Part shown: piece by piece, positions 36,821 to 48,616 of the stretch | How the letters are laid out: every line of letters starts with the position of its first letter | Position numbering within the stretch: position 1 is the first letter of the stretch | NCBI GenBank assembly: GCA_965153455.1 | Contig: OZ234504.1 | Span: forward strand, 10,168,001-10,232,000 | Source: Sphagnum compactum | Lineage: Eukaryota > Bryophyta > Sphagnopsida > Sphagnales | Direction: 5' to 3' | DNA: 64,000 nt | Notes under the pieces: model-generated | The model's database searches: none | Told to the model about the DNA's origin: nothing | Seen by the model: only the letters and a program-made list of their open reading frames with translations | Translations under genes and position numbers: made by a program

Positions 36821-37160
36821 GTAATGGTGCCCTATATGTACGAACAGTGCATCAGCAACTTGACATATGAGGTCAAAAGCGGGAACATCCCAGTGTCATG
36901 GAGTGATGATGTTGTTGCCAGAATTCTTCTGGTGAAATTTGAAACAGGTCTCTTTGAGGACCCTTATGCCAACAAGGGGCTTAAATCATTTATTGGCCAG
37001 TAAGTAATCACCTGCCCTCATGATTCATGAATTTAAGGAATTGCAATAGTTTGTACTTATGCCCAACATTGGTCCACAATTGCTTAACATTATCGTTGGA
37101 GTATGCAAAAGCACATAGATCATTAGCCCGTGAAGCAGTTAGAAGCAGTAGCCTCTCTCA
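36821..37160 (+). pseudogene. Glycoside hydrolase family 3 (beta-glucosidase) gene fragment
   Basis: An exon after acceptor GATTGCAG (ends 36820) encodes VMVPYMYEQCISNLTYEVKS, then DDVVARILLVKFETGLFEDP and YANKG, the segment ending the first domain of plant GH3 beta-D-glucosidases/exoglucanases (normally DDAV.RIL.VKF..GLFE.P.A). It stops at donor GTAAGT (about 36999). The next exon (from about 37110) gives AHRSLAREAVRSS, matching the family's HR.LAREAVR, then homology ends. Full proteins are about 600 residues; only about 75 remain. In plants these enzymes hydrolyse wall glucans. Captured cargo in the CACTA, same strand as the DNA-PKcs-like fragment. Confidence 0.82.
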
Positions 37161-38371
37161 TATAACCAAACAATCTCCAAGCTTACGGAAGCTACCATGG
37201 TGGAGAAAGGCAGAGAAAGAGATGGGAATAAGGATTTGGGAAAGTTTGCTGTACCAAGAGACTTCAGTGGAACATATTGTGAAGCAGAACTTCCAAACAA
37301 ATTTCAGAACAAAGTCAAAGGACATCTTCTGCTTTGCCATAGACCAGCTCACAAGACTTCTCTCTTGCTTTCTCTCTGATGAGTAATTCAAGCTTGCTGT
37401 GAAAATGTCATTCACATAGTGTCTGTCAACCTGTACACAGAAACTCCTTTTTGTGCAAACAATATTGCTCTTCACTAAGGACCATACAATCAAAATTTGA
37501 GTTGACACAAAGGCTGAACTACTAATGCAATTCTTTGTGCAACAAGATGCCATAATGTAGCAAAGAAGGATGTGACCATCAGGAGCTTAGATATTGAAAA
37601 CTGCAAACAAGAAAATGTGACCATCAGGAGCTCATGTACTGAAAACTGCAAACAAGAAAATGTGACCATCAGGAGCTCATGTATTGAAAACAATATGTAG
37701 AGCTGAGCAAACCGGAACATCACATGCACATATCATGATGAAGTGTTATGCGCATATGCACTTTCTTGCAGAAACTTTCAAAGGATTGCATTTGAAGATG
37801 TGCAGGTGCAAGAGTATAATGCAGGGAAACAAAATTTGAAAGGGAAGATGAAAGAAACTTTCACCATGGGTGGGTGGCTACTACTACTCTTTGAAATCAT
37901 CCTTGTCATTTGCCGGAACCGGTCTGTTTCTCCAATTTATTTGCCAAGTATTGATTTTTGAACTAGCTCTAAACTCACACATTTCATATACTGATGAACT
38001 ACAAACTGCTACAAACTGCATGAACTTTACAGACTGAAAAATCAGAAGTATCAGCCTAATGTGCAAAACATGCTCCTTGTTAGGCTCCTATTCACACCCT
38101 TGTAAAGAAATAAAATTGGTTGCAACTATCTAAAAGGTACCCCATAATAAATGAGGGTTTGTACTACACTGGGGAATTTGCAGCTACTAAATGCTTGTGT
38201 GTGGGCTCAACATGTTCAAGTTCAAACTGCAAAGGTTGTCAGGCTTTCCCTAAAAACCAACTTTTTTAGACTTGGAAGAGTAGAAGCATTGGGGAGGCTT
38301 GTGGGATACCATAACAATTAGCATTTCTAAGGCAAGACCAACATAAGGCTAGTTGTTTGAGTAAGGTATAG
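37161..38371. other. Non-coding DNA with a 45-bp tandem repeat
   Basis: TGTGACCATCAGGAGCT recurs at 37571, 37616 and 37661 (three copies, 45-bp period). The remainder, probably including the promoter of the second transposon gene, shows no recognised element. Confidence 0.6.
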
Positions 38372-41300
38372 ATGGAGCGTGACGAAAATGCAGTCATCAA
38401 TGATGCTGATGGTACAGTGGGTCACGATTCAGGAACGGTGGATGCTGATCCCGAAGAAACAACGCTAAACCCCTACATTTTAGCACGTAACAAGCGCATT
38501 GCTCAACTCAAACAACGACTTGCAGAAGTTGAAGGAAGCGCACAAGAATTGTGAGTTCTTCTTAGACTTGTCTTCACATGCATAAATGGAGAGGACCATA
38601 CAGAATTCAGTAATGGATCGTGCAATCTCCATTGCCTGCACTGTATGAAAGAGTTTGGAAGTCTGACTATGTGCGTGAGTTTTGTGTATACGCAAATAGT
38701 TTGAACACGCTTCAATAATCTTTGTTCTAGTGTTAGGTTGTAGATACTCTCCAAATTCCAATCTATTCTAAATTTTTCATGGGGTTAGGGTTTAGGGTTT
38801 GAAATCGATGTGTTCGGTGCTACCATGAAATAGGGTTCCTGGTGATCATTTACTACATGCATAGCTTAAAATTAGGTTTGTATGCTAGTTAGTGGTCATG
38901 TGCTTATTGAGACAGTCTTAGTCCAAACTAATTACTCCTTTGCTGTATTTTGGAAACACTCGATCACTTGGCAGTCGTCACTTCATGGACTCGGCAACCA
39001 TGCAAGGGAGGAAGAAGACAAATAAGAAGTCCACCCAAAAGGTGGTGGATGGGAGAACACTTGGACACCAAAGCAAGAAGAGGAGCACTAGGAATGCTGG
39101 AAAACCACATCGTCATGTGGTGGAAGAGGAAGGGTCGTCGACATCAGCAGCATCTAGTGAACGCGACACTTCATGTAGCAGCGACTACAACTCAAAAGCA
39201 GAGGAGTCAGAAGGTTCTGAGCTGCCAGTTGCATCTTCAGTTATGAAGGAACAGAATAAGGCACCTAGCAAACGGACCCCCACACCAAATGTAATGTACC
39301 CCTCCCCCCCCATCAAATATTGTTTCTGAGGTCCATTTTGATGTCAAAGATACTAAAAGTAACAACATTATTGAAGGCACAATATCTGTGAAATTTCTAA
39401 CTGGTCCTATATGAGCCTTGCTAGTCCGTATTGAGTTGAAGTTTATTCTAGCAAATGAAACTAAAGCAGAATAAAAACATGTAGGCAAGATCTACAACTT
39501 CACAGACAAATAAATTCTGGTAAAATGTTAACAAACATTAAAAAGACTCCCCCCCACAGGCTTTGTGACTCAGCCTGACTCTGTGCCCCGAGCTCCCTCC
39601 CTCTATGTCTGCTGTGTGTTTTTTTCTGCAATCTGGTACTATGTGATTTTGTGTCTTTTGCTGCAATTTTGGTGTCTGATTTTGGTAGCCTGGTATGTGA
39701 TTTTTTTTTCTGGTGTGCAATTTTGTGTTTTCCTGCAGTCTGGTGTGTGTGATTTTGTGTTTTTTGATGCAATCTCATGTGTGAATGATTATTTTTTCCA
39801 ACAATCCAATCATCCAAACGTCATGTTTTTGCTGCAGTAGTGTATTGTTTCCTTACAGATTCCTTAAAGATTTTCAGAGATCTTTTTTCTGGTTTATTTT
39901 TTACAGATGGATTGTTTTGCTAGTGATCTGATCAACCACTCTCTTCCTTATCATCTGTGACTTGGTGCACACCTGTTTTGCATTCACCATCTAGTTTGAT
40001 ATAACACAAACAGAGACAAATAGAACTTTCTTCTCTTCTTTCTCTTCTGACATCATATCTAAACTGAATGATACATTTTATCCCCTTCCAAGATTCCTCA
40101 AGAAGCAGTGACATTGGTCTTGACTGTAGATGTATTATTGTCAAGATTGTGTTCCAACTGCACAAGCCACACTATAAAGAGATGTGATGCTCTGTGGGCT
40201 TTTGTGCCTCAAGAATGTGAAGAAGTATAATTAATGATCCTAGAATTGTCTCCCTGATGAGTTTGCAAATCACTTTTTTCTTTAGGGATTGCGTGCTTCT
40301 CTTACGGTCCAAATGCCCCGTTTGTTACAGGAGAACTGATATGTGCTTACTGGCTCTTAAACTGCACATTAGAGATAGCCACTTGTAGAACATCTAGTAT
40401 TGTCTTGTGGGTTTACATGTTACAGCACATAAGCTCCATAAATTTGGAAATGGAAACATAAAATGGGGCCCAGTTAAAAAGGTAATGGCCAATACTCATT
40501 TGTCTGTCTTCAACATTAAGTCTCTCAACTATGATAGAAGGCTTAGGCAATAACACCTTAATTCTTCAACTAGCCTCTGTCCGTTTTCAGATAAGGGGGG
40601 ATTTTATGTTATTTACAGTGTCAATCATAGTAGAATGCTGAGTTTTCTCCTTCTGTTCTCGGTCTTGATGTTGGCCATGTATTAAGTGAGTGGAAGGCCA
40701 AAGTTCTTTTGTTTGTACAGAAGAGGACTCATGCTTCCTTACTGGTTCAAACCTATTCTGATTCTTCTTTGTACAGAGGTTGAGGTTGCTGGTATTAAAC
40801 ATGGTGTAGAAAGGGATGGAGAACTCACAAGCCAATGATGGATCCAGTAGGTGTGCATTGGACCACTTCCGTATTCCAGACACATGGGTCTGTGGTGTTG
40901 TAGGGGTCTCGGTAGTACACTTTTTCTTGATTTCCTTTATCAAGATTGGAGATTTTTGCTTGAGCTTGTAATAGTTTCTTTAAATTCAGAGCTTGCAAAG
41001 TCTATCACTATTCTTGGAAATTATTGCCTTTATCCAGAGTGTCTTCAAGCTTTCAGTTAAGATCTAGAATTGTGCCCTTTTTGTTCATCAGAGTTTTTCT
41101 TTTGTATCAGGTTTTCTTTCATGTCCAGAAATAATCTTATAAATCTCCATGATTTCAGTAATGCAAATATGAAGTGGTTTTCTTTCAGAAATTTGCTGAT
41201 CATGCTGTGTTCTGTAAAGGGTTAATTAAAGTCTCTCAACAGGCTTAGAAGGTTAAGGCAAAAGCACCTCAAACTTGTTGCCAAAATTTGTTCTGTTTCA

Positions 41301-43417
41301 TATAGAGGTGTCATCTATGTAATCCGTAACACTAGTTCCAGTTAAGTGCTATATGATGGTCAAACTTGTAGCTCAGTCTTTGCAAGATCCTAAGAGCATG
41401 TAAGAGAAGCTCGAACATTGGAAAAGCTCACCAATTCTGTTTTTGATTTAAAACTCTTCGTATGTGCCTAAGTCAAAGAAGTTTGTTGTTCATTTGGTAT
41501 CTTTGCTAATGAAAAAATTATGGGAGATTTATGGATTCAAATGGGAAAATTGAACGTCAAAGGTTCAATCTTGCTGCCACAACAATAGGAGGAAATGGAT
41601 GGCTGTCCTTCATTCTGCATTTTCCAGATCGTATGACTTAGAAAGAAGGTTGTGTAACCAAGTTTGTAAAACTAGTCCTATGTTATGGAGAAAAGGTCTA
41701 GAGAAGGTCCTAAACTTTCTGTTGTGCATCCCAAAAAGTTCAGAAGTCCAAAGTCAATCCCTTGCTGTTGGTTGGGTTTAGGGAATTTTCTCTTCGTGTG
41801 CCCTTCTTCTATAGAAAGATCCTATCTGTCATGATTCATCACTGGATTACCTTAGTGATCCATATGTTCTTTCCATAGAACTTTTGGCTGGATACAAAAG
41901 AAAATTGGGTTTCCTCTATAAAGTTATACCTCATGGGAAGGTGTTTTCTGAATTTCTTACCAAAAACTTTGTTGGTTGTCTTCAATGTCATCAGTCTTTA
42001 TGTGCATGCCTTTTATATGTAGCCCTATTTGTGTGATTAGGGTTGTTCATGATTGATAAGTTTGCCATACGAATCTCTGTTTTTTTGGAATTTACATGTC
42101 TCATGTTGACAATATATGAGCAGACTGTATGTTTTCCTAGCTTCTACCCATTCCCTATGTATAACGTGTTGTGTGTGCTTGAGAAAAGAAAGCAACATCA
42201 AAGAAAGCTCGGGTTGAAACCCCACCACTTGTCGATATGGTGAATGCCACTAGGCTACAAAAGACCACATCGGCAGCAGTACAAAGTCGCAAGCATGGTG
42301 GTGACTTTGCAAGGTGCAATAATCAGGCATGTAAACATGGTGTTGGAAGTTCAGAATGCACATGGAATGCTAGACAATGTGGGCACACAAGACAGTGGAG
42401 TTCTTGCCAAGTGTCACAATGTCCTAATTCGAAGGTAAGATTGAGCCCTGGGCACAAGGGACTTACAAACTGTTGTGCCACTTGTGGAAGGGCTCCAAGC
42501 AACATGTATGAATCAACATGGGGTGAAGGAGGGGGTGTGTCTGATTAGGGGCTATGTCAAAGGGTGCAACCACATTCACCCATGGGCGGGCAAGCACCAG
42601 ACATGGCCTTGGACAATGAAATAGAAGTAGATGCCCAGCCCAAGGTTTTCGCTGAAAGGGGTATGCAACGACAGGCTTCAAAGCGAGCTATAGAATTTGA
42701 AGCCCAAGAACGAAAGGAGAAAGGCTTGCCAGGCCATAAGGTGCAAGTGACAAGGCATGGCAAAATTGATGGTGCATGTGAAGGGAAGGATGCATGGGAT
42801 GGTGCGATTAGGTCGCTAACACCTCGGATTTTGAACATGGCAGTGGTTAGGGTTACAGAACAGGACCCTGTAGACATGGCTAGACTCCGGTTGCAATTGG
42901 ATGGGAGATTTGAATATGTAGGTGGTGAATTAAGTGGGGCTGGCTTTAGGGATTGTGTAAGGCAATATATGAAAGGAGAAAGAGCACGCTTAAAAAGAAG
43001 GTATGCACAGAAAGGTGCCAAAGCCTACCCACTTGAAGTGGACCGAGAACAATGGGAGAAATGAGTGACATATTGGCAACAACGTGAGACCAAGAATAAA
43101 AGTGAACACATGGTTGGTGCAAGAGGGGCAGTTGCAAATGTAAGCCACCTTGGGCGTGGTGGTAAGGCAGCTATAGAAGCAAGATTGGCAAGTTAACCCT
43201 AAAACCCTACTCCGTTGTGATGGCCAAATGGAAATTACAATATGTTGAAGTTATTATGCACTCACATGCCACATACAATGCTGAGCACTGAATGATGTCT
43301 GAAATGGGTGAATGCAGAAATCCAGGCATCGCCGAAGCCCATCAATATCTGAGATGGCTGCTGTGGGACTAGAATCTAGTGGCACACCTGGGTACCCAGT
43401 GAGTTTTCCTAACTGTT

Positions 43418-43840
43418 TCATTTGTCTTTCCCTGTCCTTTCCCTTTCTGTCTTGGTTATGGTTGATTGAGGGGATGTGATTAGCACTGGTATTGCATGGC
43501 CTACCTCAACCAGAAAGTCTGCTAAAGCAATACCATCATCAGCAAAAGCTAGTGTAGCCTTTCCAAACAGCTTACCAAGTGACATCCCCTCACTGCTTTT
43601 ACTAGTATCTGTCCTGGAAATGATATCATCAGGTACTGTGTCACCTGTGGCATAATGACCCTGTGGATTCAAGCTCCATAAGTCTGTTGTTTCATGCAAT
43701 TGCTTCACACTTAAGCTTCCAGTGGTGGATGAAGTATCATGTACTGCCTCATTCACCATTTTAAGTATTTCAACACTGGTTTCCTTAGCAGTATCTCTTG
43801 AATCAAAATCATCGGCTCCAATATTCCAGATCCTTCATTC
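43418..43840 (-). pseudogene. Captured exon of unknown acidic protein, minus strand
   Basis: Inside an intron of the plus-strand transposon gene, a minus-strand frame is open for about 140 codons: ADDFDSRDTAKETSVEILKM, then SLSVKQLHETTDLWSLNPQG, then MSLGKLFGKATLAFADDGIA. Composition (Asp/Glu/Ser/Thr-rich with short hydrophobic motifs) resembles the other acidic exons in the CACTA. No domain recognised. Confidence 0.45.
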
Positions 43841-44633
43841 TGTGTTTTCTTGATATCTCTTAATTCTCATGCTGGTGCATATGTGGTCTCCAATCTTGCC
43901 CAATCTGGTATTCTGAATTTTGTTTTTCTTTTGTTTCTTGTCTTCCCTTGTTTGGTTCTTTCTGTGGCTTCCTGAGGAAGTGTTAGCCTTGCTGTTTCTT
44001 CTTCATCGTGAGATTGGAAATTTCTCTATTCTCATGCTTTTGGAATTGCGATTTAATTTGGTTTGGTTGCATTCTTTTGAGTGCTCTCCTTATACAAAGG
44101 TTTAACATATCGGATCTGAATGTTAGAGAGAAATTTATAACAAATACTGGTTTTGGTAGGTTGTTTTTAAGTCCCATTATTTCAATACTTTCTGTCAGTT
44201 CAGTGGAACAACCATTCACCTTGGATATATTTGGTTGAAATGGTAAGGATAAGTTGAGTTCTGTGTTGTCAATGTAGCAGAAACTTCAGATTTTATCTTC
44301 TTGGCTAGATTTCCTCGTAGATAACTTGTTCCTCATATTTGGTCAGTTAGTCCTTAAGCAACCATTGGATGCCCACTGAGTACTGATTATGCAATCATTT
44401 TAGTTTCACCTCTTCACATATGAGTTCAATATCTTTCAGGTGCCTTATGAGGTCTAATGTTTGTTCAATGCTCCCAAGGACTTTATTGGCAGTGGCAAAC
44501 ACTCTAATTCATTCCCCAAGCTTAATTGAACTTTTAATGGCTTCTCTTCAAAAAAGGTTTCAAATCACACCAGAGGCTAAAGCAGAGATCAAAATTGTTT
44601 AAACATCCAGCCAAGAGATCAAATATGATGCCC

Positions 44634-44664
44634 CTGCAACTTTGAAAATGCTTCAAAGTTGCAG
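44634..44664. repeat. Small perfect hairpin, 13-bp arms
   Basis: CTGCAACTTTGAA, loop AATGC, then its exact complement. It lies in an intron of the second transposon gene. No T-run follows, and no function is apparent. Confidence 0.8.
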
Positions 44665-46845
44665 AGGCTGCAGATTTGAACTCTTGGTTAGATTTCAGAT
44701 TAGACAATTTATTTCTTTGTTTTGGCTAACGTGTGTATAGTTGTTGCATCGGTATCCCCTCGGGTACAAATTCTGCGGTCTATTTAGCTAATCTCTTCAC
44801 ATAGGAGCTCCTCTTTCTTTTTTAGGTTTTTCCTTTTCATTTCTTATTTCATTTTTTATTTCTTTTGTTTTTTTGTTTTTGTGTAAGTGGTGGTTCGTTT
44901 TGCAGTACCAGCAGCTATTCAGAGATGATGATCAGGTTGATGGCAGCTTTGCACAGAATCAAGGAGACCTGCATTTTGTGTTTTATTATTCTTTCTGGTG
45001 CAGCATTTGCTGCAGTTCTTGTTTTGTTGCTTGCGGAATTAAAAGGTCTTGTGTACATGATCTCCTTGCATTTGAGAATTTTGGAACTTTGGGTCTTTTT
45101 GGATGCCCGCTCTAGTGGCTGCTTCTTTTGTAGAGTTTGGAATATATCATGGTGAGAGATCCTGGTATTCCTTTCCCAGCTCGCGGCACTAGCTTGCAAG
45201 TGCCACTCGCCAGCTGAATGAATCGAGCTACTCATGATTTGCAGCCCGGCTCAATCTGCAACCGCTTGCATTGATTGAACCTCATAGTTTCTGATTTGCT
45301 CTAGACTAGATATTCATTTTTATTTCTGCCTTCATGAGTTTGATAGTAATTAGTAAGTGGAATACTTATGTTGTCATTGTAAGGATCTTTTGATGGGTTT
45401 ATTGGGCAGGCATCACAATCTCCTAGTTTGTTTTCTCGAATGATTGCCATTGAAAAGAAGCTGCCAGAGATGAGTGGCCAAGTTTCCCAAGTTCTTGAAG
45501 GGATGGATAAATTGAATGCTAAGGTAGAAGATTTCATGCAACAATTGCTAGCATGTCGAGAAGATGGTGTGAATGTGAGAATCCCAAAAACTGTTGCAGC
45601 CACTGTAAACATTGAAGACGTAGATGTTCCTTCAAGGACTGGATCCCCTGAGATTCTTGGTGTTGCAAAGAGCCTGCATGAGGTTCTTCATTCAGATCAT
45701 GATGGACGAGGGTCAGGCACAACAGTGGTTGAGAGTGCCACACAATTAGCTCCAAAAGCCGATCATATCTCTACAGGAAAAGGGGTGGGCCAACAAGTGG
45801 ATGGTGTTGTCCCTTCACATGTCCCCAACTATGTGTTAGTAGGAGACTATATCCCCAACTATGTGCTAATAGGAGAGGATATGGGGCAGAATCCTAATAT
45901 GTCAGGGAAGGACAAAGAAGTTGGAGTAGCTTGCAAAGGCGGTGACTATGTAGATGAGAGCAACCGCCAACGCCCACCCTCAAAGGTACGATCTAAGTGC
46001 CCAACATGACCAACACATTAAAGTTAGAGTCTACGAAATGCTGTGGATTGTTCAATTGTGGGAGTACTCTTGCAGTGTATATCAAATGTGGCATATGTGT
46101 GGGATGTTGGGAATTGCACGAACTACATGGCTAAAATAGGACATAAGTTAGATTGTGGAAGCTAGATTTGTTGTTCTTTCTGTTACAATCTAAAGATTAA
46201 GAACATACCCACATTGTTTGGGGTCTAGGTGCATACAAGCTTCAAGGGAAATCATTGACATGGTTTCACATTTGTATTCATTGATGGATTTGGTGTGGCA
46301 GAAAGTGCAAAAAAAGGCAGCAAGTATGCCAGCACCTGAAAGAGGTGTGAGCAGTCGGCTACGCTCTAATATTGGTGCAAGGGTGGGGAATGTAGGAGAG
46401 AAGGCAAGGCAACAAGTAAGTTAATACCAACATGCTCTTGAGTATCTATGATTTATAACTAGGGAACACAAATGCCCTGTTTGACACAATGTTGTAACAA
46501 AAATTCCATTTTCCTAAATCGGTTGCTCATGGTAAATTGAATGAAGGTTCTTTATTGGTTGATGTGCAGTTTAAAGTAGGGGAAGCAATTGTCTTATGTA
46601 ACCTTGATGCGGAGGTTGTAGCGAAGGGGCTGATAACAGGTGTTGGAGGACAAGGATGTGTCCACCATGGGGTGCCAGTCAAGGAGTCATGGTTCCGAGT
46701 CCAGTTAAGTGAAATTGTGGCAGGTAAAGGCAACACCCCGTTGTTGGTGCCAAATGAGAATGATGATCCCCCACAATGTGTGTTAAAGGATGTAATAGGT
46801 TCAAGCACTGTATGGGAAGGTCGTCTAATGCAAAAGCATGCTTAA

Positions 46846-47260
46846 GTTAGGGGCACTATAGGTCGAGAGCTAGTTGATTTTTGAATTCTAAAACCGACAT
46901 ATTTTGAGTAGTTATGGCCTTTTTTGGGTGTCAATGATATTTTAGACATTGTCAGGTTTAATAGACCTGATAAAATGATGGATTCCTGGTTGCTGTAATT
47001 GGAACAATGGCCATTAAACCCCATTGGATGGAATTTCAATGTTATGACAAAGGGTAATTTGTTGGTTAAGTAACTGCAGATTTGTTACATGCAAAATTGC
47101 AAATCACAAATCTATGTGTGTAATATTTATTGGTTGATTTTTCAGCACTAGAGGAATATAATAGAGACCTGATATGTATAATGTACATTAGTTAAACTAG
47201 GTGTAGGTGTGCTCTTAATGCTAATGTGGCAATGCTTAATGCTACTAATCCTGATACATC
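46846..47260. other. 3' flank of the second transposon gene
   Basis: AT-rich and non-coding; no clear polyadenylation signal or repeat found. Confidence 0.45.
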
Positions 47261-47261
47261 A

Positions 47262-48330
47262 TAACCCTAAACCCTAACCCTAATCTTAACCCTAAACCCT
47301 AACCCTAAAACATATTTAACCTATATGATGGAAAACCCTAACCCTAAACGTAACCCTAAAACATAGGTCAACAGTTGCATATGGAACTCACCAGTTGCTT
47401 ATGCAACTAAATCTAACGGTTGTTGTGCTGCCACGTGGCGCACTATAACCGGTCTGATGAAAAACCCTAACCCTAAAACATGGGTCAGCAGTTGCATATG
47501 CAACTAAATCTAACGATTGTTGTGCTGCCACGTGGCGCACTATAAACAGTTTGATGAAAAAACCCTAACCCTAAAACATGGGTCAGCAGTTGCATATGCA
47601 ACTAAATCTAACGATTGTTGTGCTGCCACGTGGCGCACTATAAACGGTCTGATGAAAAACCCTAACCCTATTCCTAAAACATGGGTTAGCAGTTGCATAT
47701 GCAACTAAATCTAACGGTTGTTGTGCTGCCACGTGGCGCACTATAAACGGTCTGATGAAAAACTCATGTGCCTAACCCTAATCCTAAAACATGGGTCAGC
47801 AGTTGCATATGCAACTAAATCTAACGATTGTTGTGCTGCCACGTGGCGCACTATAAACAGTCCGATGAAAAACCCTAACCCTAACCCTATTCCTAAAACA
47901 TGGGTTAGCAGTTGCATATGCAACTAAATCTAACGATTGTTGTGCTGCCACGTGGCGCACTATAAACGGTTCGATGAAAAACTCATGTGCCTAACCCTAA
48001 TCCTAAAACATGGGTCAACAGTTGGATATGGAACTAAATCTAACGGTTGTTGTGTTGGCACGTGGCGCACTGTAAACGGTCCGATGAAAAAACCCTAACC
48101 CTAACCGTAAAACATGGGTCAGCAGTTGCATATACAACTAAATCTAACGGTTGTTGTGCTGCCACATGGCGCACTATAAACGGTCTGATGAAAAAACCCT
48201 ATTCCTAACCCTAACCGTAAAACATGGGTCAGCAGTTGCATATGCAACTAAATCTAACAGTTGTTGTGCTGCCATGTGGCGCACTATAAACGGTCCGATG
48301 AAAAACCCTAACCCTAACCCTACACGTGTT
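47262..48330. repeat. CACTA right subterminal array: about nine units of about 105 bp with telomere-like spacers
   Basis: Each unit holds AGTTGCATATGCAACT (a perfect 16-bp palindrome of two opposed subterminal motifs), TAAATCTAACG, TTGTTGTGCTG, the palindrome GCCACGTGGC with a G-box core, GCGCACTATAAAC, and one or more CCCTAA/CCCTAAA telomere-like repeats. Units recur about every 100-117 bp from 47372 to 48330. One degenerate unit near 48018 has lost the palindrome. Confidence 0.9.
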
Positions 48331-48616
48331 CGCATACAATTGGGTGAGCTAATTTGCATGTAACGCAGTGTGAACGCAACCCGTGTAGTTGCATGCAGTC
48401 GCACTTACAACCGTAGGTATAGAATATGGGTGGATGAAACCGTATAACCCAACCGTATATACTTGCTCATATACGTATTGTGACATGCAACTAAAAGCGC
48501 CTGCAACTGGTTTTATGCAACTAGGCGAATTTGCAGTTGCATGTGTCGCATGCAACTGAAAATGCAACCAAACCAGTTGCATACGGCAGTTGCAAAATGG
48601 CAAATTTCTAGTAGTG
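48331..48616. repeat. Right CACTA terminus: subterminal motifs and TIR
   Basis: Dense AGTTGCAT/ATGCAACT motifs (48385-48595) lead to the TIR AATTTCTAGTAGTG (48603-48616), the exact complement of the left end, followed by target copy ACA. Confidence 0.9.

Larger units (their letters stand above)
38372..46845 (+). pseudogene. Second CACTA gene: transposase_24-like / DUF8039-like DNA-binding protein
   Basis: Exons read on the plus strand: 38372 to about 38550 (ATG; RIAQLKQRLAEVEGSAQEL, donor GTGAGT); about 38979-39290 (basic, Ser-rich, GRKKTNKKSTQK); about 42180-43195, with MARLRLQLDGRFEYVGGELS, GFRDCVRQYMKGERARLKRR and, after a TGA at 43062, VTYWQQRETKNKSEHMVGAR, typical of plant transposase_24 proteins; about 43318-43397; 45410 to about 45985 (coiled coil FSRMIAIEKKLPEMSGQVSQ); 46302-46415; and 46560-46845 (FKVGEAIVLCNLDAEVVAKG, VHHGVPVKESWFRVQLSEIV, VPNENDDPPQ), a DUF8039-like domain. 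Such proteins are thought to bind subterminal repeats and assist transposase, as TNPA does in En/Spm. Exon borders are approximate; frames near 42240-42560 are unclear. The gene diverges from the transposase. The TGA suggests it is dead. Confidence 0.8.

Noticed and set aside
42037-42243. Short frames on both strands upstream of the transposase_24-like exon
   Set aside because: Neither has family motifs; the true exon continues from about 42180 in the frame with KKATSKKAR.
47262-48330. True telomere or chromosome end
   Set aside because: CCCTAA units are short, interspersed with other sequence in regular 105-bp repeats, and lie inside the CACTA TIR.
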